64,000 nucleotides of DNA from Arenicellales bacterium (GTDB lineage: Bacteria; Pseudomonadota; Gammaproteobacteria; Arenicellales; JAJDZL01), in contig OY282380.1 of NCBI GenBank assembly GCA_958295885.1, positions 4,201,109 through 4,265,108 of the forward strand, in the 5' to 3' direction. The position numbers were made by a program, and so were the translations under genes. Of the stretch, positions 26,398-34,047 are shown piece by piece. The notes beneath the pieces were generated by a model. It was not told the DNA's origin, made no database searches, and saw nothing but the letters and a program-made list of their open reading frames with translations. Numbering within the stretch: the first letter of the stretch is position 1; each line of letters starts with the position of its first letter.

Positions 26398-27267
26398 ATG
26401 CCTGCACGCCAAAAACCCAGCAAAACAGCAGAACTGGTAGCTACGATCAGGATGATTTATACAATTCGCCATAAACCACCCATATTCGCTGATGATCTTG
26501 CTGAACACTTTTGCTCAGTTCTCTGGCGTGCGTACTCCCGCTCCCGAATCTTGACTTGGCTCGTATTCGATGTCATCGCGGGTCTCGGACCTATATCGCT
26601 CAATACTCCCGTACGTGCAGCGTATTGCGAAGAGCAGGTAGTGAAAGCGATTCAAGCCGGAATCGGACAGTACGTAATTTTGGGCGCCGGTTATGATTGC
26701 TTTGGTCTGCGTCGAACCGACTTGAAAGACCAGGTAATCGACTTTGAACTCGATCAGCCTGCCACCCAACAATTGAAGCTGAATAAACTGCGGCAGAAAA
26801 AATTGGCAGTGGCTGACAACATTCGATTTGTCGCCGGCGACCTCAGTTAACGCGACATGTTTGAATTGCTGCTTCACAATGGATTCGACCGAACGAAGCC
26901 AGCAGTATTTTCCTGGTTCGGGGTCACGTAGTACCTGCCATTCGCAAGCGTAGAATCAACCCTCAATCAAAATTCGGAAACCTGGGCGGCCGGTTCGAGT
27001 GTTTTATTCGACATATTTTGTGAGAATTCATCCGCTACAAAGAATTGGAAAAAAATTCTGTTCCCCATGGCTAAATTCGTAGCGAAAAAAGGCGAGCCTT
27101 TGGATACCATTTTCGATCCGGATCAATTTAATGAATTCGTGGAAGGATGTGGATGCCCTGTCGCTGAATTTTTAACGAGCGAAGACATCAATGATCGATA
27201 TCTCTCAGACCGGAAGGATGATTTTAAAGTTCCAGCCGTCGTCGCTTACTGTCACGCTGTCGTCTGA
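26398..27267 (+). pseudogene. leucine carboxyl methyltransferase-family gene with two nonsense codons
   Basis: A single frame of 290 codons matches the LCM/PPM family of SAM-dependent methyltransferases, with the SAM-binding segment QYVILGAGYDCF and VIDFELDQPATQQLKL. It is interrupted by TAA at 26848-26850 (after FVAGDLS) and by TAG at about 26929 in GVT-stop-YLP, but not shifted. The total length equals the usual family length. As read it makes only 150 residues, lacking the C-terminal half. It belongs to the same decayed block as the kinase and HIRAN genes. Confidence 0.75.
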
Positions 27268-27336
27268 ATGAATCGACCTTAACGGACAAAGAGATCTGCC
27301 TTTAAAACTCAAATTGAACGGAGGCGCAAATTACGA

Positions 27337-27858
27337 TCAAACATTGAACTCGCGCGCGTTTCTCCGTGCCCACTCCCAGAAGTCTTCCCAGAAGCTCTGC
27401 AGTACGTAAACGTCGAATTCATCTTCGAGACAATGGATGGTCGCTCCCAAATGTCCCATCAAGCTGGTTGCGACGTCATTTCTAGACAGTGCATCAACAT
27501 CTACAGGACAACCTTTCTTCAAGAATGGCCGAGCTGAACTTCCAATCACTCTGACAATAAAGCGCGCAGAGGATAAATCCGTCACCGTCGCATCTGCATT
27601 CTCGAACATTTTTCTCAAATCGAGCAAAGTAGATTCCGCTGGCAGTGTTTCTGACTCAAACAGCCACATGCCCGGACCGTTCCACATGATGGTCACATCG
27701 TCTCCTATGCAGGAACGTCGGTCCGCGGGCAACTGTTCGATTCCGAAATCTTTGAAAATGTCCTGATTGTCCGTGCTGTACAAACCGTGAACTTGAAACA
27801 GCAGACTGGGGATTCTCTGCTGCACATATACGCCCGGCATGGAAATTCGGCTAGCCAC
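27337..27858 (-). CDS. soxG: sarcosine oxidase gamma subunit
   Basis: A 173-residue SoxG-family protein. I chose the GTG at 27858, which overlaps the soxA stop codon (GTGGCTAG), because an upstream extension lies wholly inside soxA. Conserved features include the strand-rich GPGMWLFESE segment and SSARFIVRVIG. The gamma subunit is structural and sits against the folate-binding half of the alpha subunit in the heterotetramer. It is the last gene of soxB-soxD-soxA-soxG. Confidence 0.87.
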   Translation of the reverse strand: MASRISMPGVYVQQRIPSLLFQVHGLYSTDNQDIFKDFGIEQLPADRRSCIGDDVTIMWNGPGMWLFESETLPAESTLLDLRKMFENADATVTDLSSARFIVRVIGSSARPFLKKGCPVDVDALSRNDVATSLMGHLGATIHCLEDEFDVYVLQSFWEDFWEWARRNAREFNV

Positions 27859-30841
27859 GAGTTCTCGCTCCGCTGGGATCAAAGAAAATATGATGCACAA
27901 TCTCCACCGGCACACTGACTCCCGTCAGGGGTGAAGCAGCATGCATGCGTTTGCCCTGCAGCTGACTGCCATCTTTCACGAGTGCCAGACCAATGTGTTT
28001 TTCAAGGTGAGGGCTGTAACAAATAGAGGTTACGTAACCTTTCATATCCGCCGGGGGCGTCTCATCGCTGCGTTCTAGCATCTGCGCGCCGCGTGGGATC
28101 GGTCTGTCGTCCAGAGACTGAACTCCGACCAGCTGTTTACGACCGTTTGCTGCCAGCGCTGAGCGCATTGCCAGTCGCCTGCCGATAAAATCGACATCCT
28201 TTTTCATCATTCTCGCAAAACCAAGGTCTGCAGCCGTCGTTCGACCGTTCAGTTCAGCTGCGACAACATGCCCTTTCTCAATTCTCAATACTGTCATCGC
28301 CTCAAGGCCGTACGGTGCTATATCCCAGGATTTTCCAGCTTCCATGACAGCTTCCCAAACGCGTACGGCACGGTTGGATGGCATGTGTATTTCATATGCA
28401 AGTTCACCAGAGAAACTCACGCGGAACACTCGGACCTCGGCATCTGCAATTTGCGCAGTCATAAAGCCCATGAAAGGAAGAGCATCATTACTCGCAGCTT
28501 CTTCACCAATCAAAGCTCCGAGAACATCTCGACTGTGAGGGCCTGCCAGTGCCATTCCAGCCCATTGATCACTGATGGAAGTCAGATGCACATGCAAATC
28601 AGGCCAAACAGTCTGTGCATAAAATTCAAGATGTTCGAGAACCGGACCGGCATTCGCTGTTGTGGTGGTCATGTAAAATTCGTTTTCGGCAACCCGCGTC
28701 GACGTGCCGTCATCAAATACGAACCCATCCTCTCGCAGCATCAATCCATATCGGCATTTCCCGACGGGCAGAAACTTCCAGCGGTTTATGTACACTCGCT
28801 CTAAGAATTCGGCAGCATCCCGACCCTGCACGTCAATTTTTCCCAATGAAGAAACATCGGAGACTCCGACTTTCGCCCGAACGTGCATCGCTTCACGAAT
28901 GATGGTGTCTCGAATCTGCTCCCCGTGTCTTGCGTAATAGGCGGCCCGTTTCCAAGCCCCTGAATTCTGCATGTGCGCACCGTGCTGCTCATGCCATTTT
29001 TGCAGTGGCGTGCGACGTACCGCACTCAAGTGTTTTCCGTGTTCACCACTTCCAATCGCACCTAAGGTCACGGGCGTAAACGGTGGACGGAACGTCGTAT
29101 GGCCTACTTCTGGAATCTTGGACTCTCTCAGTCTGGCGAGATTCGCCAGTCCATTGATGTTGCTCGTACGCCCTTGGTCCGTACCCATTCCCAATGTCGT
29201 ATATCGTTTTAGATGTTCTACCGAAATAAAACCTTCTGCGTGAGCAAGTTCAATATCTTCAACCGTCACATCATTTTGAATGTCAACAAAACGCTTCGAC
29301 CGAATTTTACCGATCGCTGGCACATGCCAGATTGGCTTAGTCGGCTGTTCAGACACTTCGACCGCATCAAATTCAACCATTGACCCGCCAGTTGAAAATC
29401 CAGCGGCTTGCGCGGCATTGATTCCAGCGCCTGCACCTTCACTCAAGCATTTCCCCAACGTAAATTTTCCATTCGCACTGCCGACAGTACGGACCGAATC
29501 CAGTGGTTCGCCAGGCACGAATGCTCCAATCGAATCGTCGAAATGAAGTTTGCCCTGCGCTTGGGAAAACAAATGGATTGAAGGAGTCCATCCACCGGAA
29601 ACGCACAGCAGATCACATTTGATTTTTTGCGGTTTGCCCATGATGTTTTCGTGATCAATCAGTCGACCGACTTCAACCGATCTCAATTTATGATGTCCGT
29701 TCGCTCGAACGACAGCATCGCCCTGCATCAATTTTGTGCTCCCCAATTGCTTTTGCGCAAATTCACCAGGAACTTCGGACCTGCAGTCCACCACCGCTTC
29801 TACATCTACTCCAACGTGTTTCAGAGCTGAAACTGTTGCATACGCACTGTCATTATTTGTAAACACTACCGCTTTCGTTCCGCATCGAACTGCAAATCGA
29901 TTGGCGTAACCGCGCACCGCAGAGGCCAGCATGACGTTGGGAAGATCGTTATGCGCAAACGGAATTCCTCTTTCAACCGAACCAGTTGCGATGACAACCT
30001 GCAGTGCTCGAATCAACCGAATTCGCTGTCGGTCCTGGCCAATATCCGGTTCAGACCGATGATCCGCCAATCGCTGAACTGCACAAACCATGTTCTGGTC
30101 GTAAAATCCAAACGCAGTAGTTCGATTCAGAATTCTGACGTTTTCGAAACGAGACATCTGCTTGACCGCGTTCTGCACCCAGATGGATGCAGGCTCACCA
30201 GCGATCGTTTCTTCATCAAAACACAGCCGCCCACCTGGCTGGCTCTTTTCATCAAGGAGCATCACCCGTGCCCCACTTTGTGCAGCATTTAGAGCTGCCG
30301 CAATTCCAGCAGGTCCAGCTCCTACGATCAAAACGTCACAATAGTCATAGGTCTTGGAATACGTATCAGGATCAGCGGAAGTCGCTGCCTTGCCCAAACC
30401 AGCGGCTTTTCGAATGAACTTTTCGTAAAACATCCATTTTGTGGCAGGCCACATGAATGTCTTGTAATAAAACCCAGCCGGCAGAAAAGGGGAAAACACA
30501 TTGGCGAGCGAACCGACGTCAAATTTCAAGGTCGGCCATCGATTTTGTGAAGCCGCGACCAGTCCATCAAATAGCTCAATCTCGGTGGCTTGAATGTTTG
30601 GTTCCGAACGTGGGCCTGTACGCAGCTGCACCATCGCACTCGGCTCTTCAACTCCCATTCCAAAAATTCCGCGCGGCCGATGATATTTAAAACTTCGGCC
30701 AACCAGCCGCACACCGTTGGCCAGCAGCGCAGATGCCAAAGTATCACCATGGTAGCCCTGATATGTCCTGCCATCGAATTTGAACTGAATCGGCCGATTG
30801 CGATCAATCAGACCACCAGCAGGGTTGCGAAATTTTTTCAT
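27851..30841 (-). CDS. soxA: sarcosine oxidase alpha subunit
   Basis: A 996-residue subunit of normal length. Residues of about 10-110 form the N-terminal 2Fe-2S-like fold (YQGYHGDTLASALLANG). A Rossmann nucleotide site follows (VLIVGAGPAGIAAA near 170), and the C-terminal 400 residues are the aminomethyltransferase (GcvT-like) domain that captures the one-carbon unit on tetrahydrofolate. With the beta subunit it oxidises sarcosine to glycine and 5,10-methylene-THF, making hydrogen peroxide. It lies 27 bases after soxD. Confidence 0.95.
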   Translation of the reverse strand: MKKFRNPAGGLIDRNRPIQFKFDGRTYQGYHGDTLASALLANGVRLVGRSFKYHRPRGIFGMGVEEPSAMVQLRTGPRSEPNIQATEIELFDGLVAASQNRWPTLKFDVGSLANVFSPFLPAGFYYKTFMWPATKWMFYEKFIRKAAGLGKAATSADPDTYSKTYDYCDVLIVGAGPAGIAAALNAAQSGARVMLLDEKSQPGGRLCFDEETIAGEPASIWVQNAVKQMSRFENVRILNRTTAFGFYDQNMVCAVQRLADHRSEPDIGQDRQRIRLIRALQVVIATGSVERGIPFAHNDLPNVMLASAVRGYANRFAVRCGTKAVVFTNNDSAYATVSALKHVGVDVEAVVDCRSEVPGEFAQKQLGSTKLMQGDAVVRANGHHKLRSVEVGRLIDHENIMGKPQKIKCDLLCVSGGWTPSIHLFSQAQGKLHFDDSIGAFVPGEPLDSVRTVGSANGKFTLGKCLSEGAGAGINAAQAAGFSTGGSMVEFDAVEVSEQPTKPIWHVPAIGKIRSKRFVDIQNDVTVEDIELAHAEGFISVEHLKRYTTLGMGTDQGRTSNINGLANLARLRESKIPEVGHTTFRPPFTPVTLGAIGSGEHGKHLSAVRRTPLQKWHEQHGAHMQNSGAWKRAAYYARHGEQIRDTIIREAMHVRAKVGVSDVSSLGKIDVQGRDAAEFLERVYINRWKFLPVGKCRYGLMLREDGFVFDDGTSTRVAENEFYMTTTTANAGPVLEHLEFYAQTVWPDLHVHLTSISDQWAGMALAGPHSRDVLGALIGEEAASNDALPFMGFMTAQIADAEVRVFRVSFSGELAYEIHMPSNRAVRVWEAVMEAGKSWDIAPYGLEAMTVLRIEKGHVVAAELNGRTTAADLGFARMMKKDVDFIGRRLAMRSALAANGRKQLVGVQSLDDRPIPRGAQMLERSDETPPADMKGYVTSICYSPHLEKHIGLALVKDGSQLQGKRMHAASPLTGVSVPVEIVHHIFFDPSGARTRG

Positions 30842-30868
30842 TTTTGAAATTTGACCATGCTGGCTTCG

Positions 30869-31117
30869 TTAAGGAGCTTCACTTCCTGATATTTGATGGG
30901 TCCAGGTATTTCTATGAACTTTCAACCAACGTCGACAACCTGCCGTGTGATGCCACCACTCTGAATGTTCTCCCCGCGGATTATCCCGCGTATAGACATA
31001 GTCATACCACTGTTCATCGGAGTCACTTTCCTTCGGTCGGACTACAGTGGCATCGCCTCGATACGTAAATTCAATTAACGCGCGGTCTCCGCACCAGGGA
31101 CAGGGAATCAGCAGCAT
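30869..31117 (-). CDS. soxD: sarcosine oxidase delta subunit
   Basis: An 82-residue SoxD protein. The zinc-binding CPWCG is at residues 6-10, and a downstream histidine/cysteine pair (WWHHTAGC) completes the site. YTRDNPRGEHSEWW is the family signature. The subunit is structural. It sits between soxB (18 bases) and soxA (27 bases), the normal gene order of heterotetrameric sarcosine oxidase. Confidence 0.94.
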   Translation of the reverse strand: MLLIPCPWCGDRALIEFTYRGDATVVRPKESDSDEQWYDYVYTRDNPRGEHSEWWHHTAGCRRWLKVHRNTWTHQISGSEAP

Positions 31118-31135
31118 GATTGCACCTCGTATATC

Positions 31136-32407
31136 TTAGTGGGCATTGGGAAAAGCGCCTCCCCCCTTCTCATCAATCAGATCACCCGCGGCAAACCGCT
31201 CCAAACTAAACCGGCGATTCAATTCATGCGGCTCGTCATTTGCAATCGTGTGAGCGAAACACCAGCCAGAGCCCGGAGTCGCTTTAAACCCGCCGTAGCA
31301 CCAACCGCCATTCAGATACATTCCATCAATGGGTAATTTGGTGATGATTGGGCTGCCATCCATGGACATGTCCATCACCCCTCCCCAAGTTCGCATGAGG
31401 CGTACGCGGCTCAAACATGGAAACAGCGTCAGTACTGACTGAACCACGTACTCAATTCTGGGCAGACCGCCTCGCTGTGCGTAGGAATTGTACAAATCCA
31501 AGTCTCCCCCGAACAAAACCTCCCCCTTGTCAGTTTGATTGATGTATACGTGAGAAGCACCGGAAGTCACTACCGTGTGGATGATCGGCTTTAACGGTTC
31601 GGTGACCATGGCCTGCAGCACATGAGATTCAATGGGCAGACGAATTCCCGCCATGGCAGCCAATCGACCACTGTTGCCTGCGACTGCGATCCCGACCCTT
31701 TTACTCTGGATCACGCCGCGCGAAGTTTCAATCCCAACCACTTGATTTCCTTTCAGCTGGAATCCGGTCACCTCGCAGTTTTGGATGATGTCCACGCCCA
31801 GCGCGCTTGCAGCTCTCGCATAACCCCAGGCGACTGCATCGTGACGTGCAGTGCCGCCCCGCTTCTGCAGCAGTCCACCGAAAATCGGATATCGAGTGTC
31901 TTCTGAGCAGTCTAAATGCGGCACCATCTGCTGAATTTGATCTCGCATCAACAGCTCACAGTCAATGCCATTTAGGCGCATGGCATTTCCTCGTATTGAA
32001 AAGGATTCCATTTCACCATCGCTGTGCGCCAAATTCAACACCCCGCGCTGACTGAACATAACATTGTAATTCAGCTCTTGGGAAAGGCTTTCCCACAACT
32101 TTAAGGAATGTTCATAAAAGTGTGCGTTGGGCTCAAGAAAGTAATTGGAACGCACGATCGTGGTATTTCGACCTGTGTTTCCTCCACCCAGCCAACCTTT
32201 TTCCAGAACGGCAATATTCTTCACACCGTGCAGCTTTGCGAGGTAGTACGCGGTTGCCAGGCCGTGTCCGCCTGCACCAACAATCACCGCGTCATAATGT
32301 TGTTTTGGTTCTGGGTCCGTCCAGACCCGCGGCCATTTACGGTGACGGGAGATCGCGTTGCGTGCAAGCGATATTCCCGAATACCCAGTCCAGAATCTTT
32401 TTTTCAC
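31136..32407 (-). CDS. soxB: sarcosine oxidase beta subunit
   Basis: A 423-residue FAD-dependent amine oxidase of the DAO fold. The dinucleotide motif VGAGGHGLATAY lies near residue 42 and GWLGGGNTGRNTT follows. RHDAVAWGYARAA contains the histidine that carries covalent FMN in characterised beta subunits. This subunit oxidises the N-methyl group of sarcosine. Its start is only four bases after the mutT stop, so soxBDAG is probably transcribed with secA-argJ-mutT. Confidence 0.94.
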   Translation of the reverse strand: MKKRFWTGYSGISLARNAISRHRKWPRVWTDPEPKQHYDAVIVGAGGHGLATAYYLAKLHGVKNIAVLEKGWLGGGNTGRNTTIVRSNYFLEPNAHFYEHSLKLWESLSQELNYNVMFSQRGVLNLAHSDGEMESFSIRGNAMRLNGIDCELLMRDQIQQMVPHLDCSEDTRYPIFGGLLQKRGGTARHDAVAWGYARAASALGVDIIQNCEVTGFQLKGNQVVGIETSRGVIQSKRVGIAVAGNSGRLAAMAGIRLPIESHVLQAMVTEPLKPIIHTVVTSGASHVYINQTDKGEVLFGGDLDLYNSYAQRGGLPRIEYVVQSVLTLFPCLSRVRLMRTWGGVMDMSMDGSPIITKLPIDGMYLNGGWCYGGFKATPGSGWCFAHTIANDEPHELNRRFSLERFAAGDLIDEKGGGAFPNAH

Positions 32408-32411
32408 GACG

Positions 32412-32822
32412 TCAGCTGAATTTCAATTGCAGACTTTCGATGACTTTGACATTGGGCGCAAGCATACCGATTTCAGGCAGGACTGAAATCGCTGCCCACT
32501 GGATTGTCTGCTCTTCCAGCGGGCGTGGCGTTCCTTCGTATTCGAATACGAGATGAAAATGCAGCATGACTTTTCGATCCGCATAGTCATAGGCAAATTT
32601 CGTAAACGGCAATGACTCATGCACCAAAATTCCAATTTCTTCCTGGAGTTCTCGTTTTAAAGCTTCAGCATCCGATTCAAACGGCATGATTTTACCACCG
32701 GGAAACTCCCAATATCCCGCGTATGCGCAAGGCGGCCTTCTTTTGCCAATCAACACCCTGTTCTGACCGTCAAAAATGATGCCTACAGCAACTGAAATTC
32801 GATCAGGTTCGGTACTCAGCAT
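32412..32822 (-). CDS. mutT: 8-oxo-dGTP diphosphatase, MutT
   Basis: A 136-residue Nudix hydrolase with a perfect Nudix box (G-x5-E-x7-REL-x-EE-x-GI) within GGKIMPFESDAE to QEEIGI at about residues 43-65, preceded by GYWEFPGGK as in MutT. It removes mutagenic 8-oxo-dGTP from the nucleotide pool. It overlaps the end of argJ by 20 bases, and the secA-argJ-mutT order is the common one in these classes. Confidence 0.92.
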   Translation of the reverse strand: MLSTEPDRISVAVGIIFDGQNRVLIGKRRPPCAYAGYWEFPGGKIMPFESDAEALKRELQEEIGILVHESLPFTKFAYDYADRKVMLHFHLVFEYEGTPRPLEEQTIQWAAISVLPEIGMLAPNVKVIESLQLKFS

Positions 32823-34047
32823 TAATTCGGATGTATTCGTAACTCAAATCGGTTGTCCAAACAGTGGCAGAAGTCACCGGATTGATTCCGAGATCGATTC
32901 GAATCGAAAATTCTGAATTCTGCATGACATCCATCGCTTCTTTCTCACTGTAGTGCGGGGTTCTTTCTCCATTTCTAACGATTTCAACATCATCCACATG
33001 AATGCCGACCGCCGACATGTCCAGCACTTCAACTGGAGATCGACCGATCGCAGCATAGATGCGTCCCCAATTGGGATCCGATGCATGCAATGCGGTTTTC
33101 ACCAAAGGTGAGTTGGCTACAGTCATTGCGACTTTGGCGCAATCGCTCTGACTTGATCCTCCGTCGACACGAATCGTAACGAATTTCGTGATCCCTTCTC
33201 CATCTCGCACGATCGATTGAGCCAACATCTGCATTATGCCTCGCAGAGCCTCGTTGAACATGCAATTCACTTCATTTGAAGCATCATGTCCAATTTGAAT
33301 GCCAGAAGCACCTGTGGCGATCAGGACACAAGAATCATTCGTTGATGTGTCTCCGTCCACCGAAATGCAGTTAAAACTGTCGTTGACTACGTTTTCCAGC
33401 GCCTGCTGAAGGTAGTCGGCTTCGACTGCGGCATCCGTCGCAACAAAAGCAAGCATCGTCGCCATGTTCGGCTGGATCATACCCGAACCTTTGGCGATGC
33501 CAGTGATTGTAATATGGCCTTGGGTCTCAATCTGAACCTGCTTTGACACGGCTTTTGGAATCGTATCGGTCGTCATAATTGCCTCAGCAGCATGAAGCCA
33601 GCCGTCTTCGGACCTGGCCTGGCTGCAGGATTTCAAATGCTGCTCGAAACAACTGACTGGCAATGGTTCTCCAATCACCCCAGTCGAAAATGGAAGCACC
33701 GACCTGGGATTGATCCCGAGCGATTCACCAACGAGTTCACAGACAGTTTCGCAGTCACGAATTCCACGCTGACCCATTCCTGCATTCGCGTTGCCGCTGT
33801 TGACCACCAAAGCGCGAACCTGCCCGTCGCTTCGCATTCTTTCTTCGGAAATCCGTCGGAGGGCGACTTCAACTGGCGCTGCCCGCGCTCTGTTTTTTGT
33901 GAAGGTCGCAGCGATCGCTGACTCAGATGAAATTTCAAACAAGGCGATGTCAGGACCTTTAGATTTTCGTATTCCAGCATCTGCAGCTCCAATTCGAACT
34001 CCCGCAATTGGATGCAGCTCCTGTGGATGGTCCAGACCGACGGACAT
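32803..34047 (-). CDS. argJ: bifunctional ornithine acetyltransferase/N-acetylglutamate synthase
   Basis: A 414-residue ArgJ. The self-cleavage and catalytic threonine is T197 in KGSGMIQPNMATML; the enzyme splits there into alpha and beta chains. It recycles the acetyl group from N-acetylornithine to glutamate in arginine synthesis. Its ATG shares a base with the secA stop (TGATG), so the two are translationally coupled. Confidence 0.95.
   Translation of the reverse strand: MSVGLDHPQELHPIAGVRIGAADAGIRKSKGPDIALFEISSESAIAATFTKNRARAAPVEVALRRISEERMRSDGQVRALVVNSGNANAGMGQRGIRDCETVCELVGESLGINPRSVLPFSTGVIGEPLPVSCFEQHLKSCSQARSEDGWLHAAEAIMTTDTIPKAVSKQVQIETQGHITITGIAKGSGMIQPNMATMLAFVATDAAVEADYLQQALENVVNDSFNCISVDGDTSTNDSCVLIATGASGIQIGHDASNEVNCMFNEALRGIMQMLAQSIVRDGEGITKFVTIRVDGGSSQSDCAKVAMTVANSPLVKTALHASDPNWGRIYAAIGRSPVEVLDMSAVGIHVDDVEIVRNGERTPHYSEKEAMDVMQNSEFSIRIDLGINPVTSATVWTTDLSYEYIRINAEYRT

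Noticed and set aside
10660..26931. In-frame TAG codons in several genes, suggesting TAG recoding
   Set aside because: Intact genes end with TAG (soxA at 27851-27853 and murF at 48852-48854), and the broken genes also contain TAA stops and frameshifts. Ordinary decay explains all cases.
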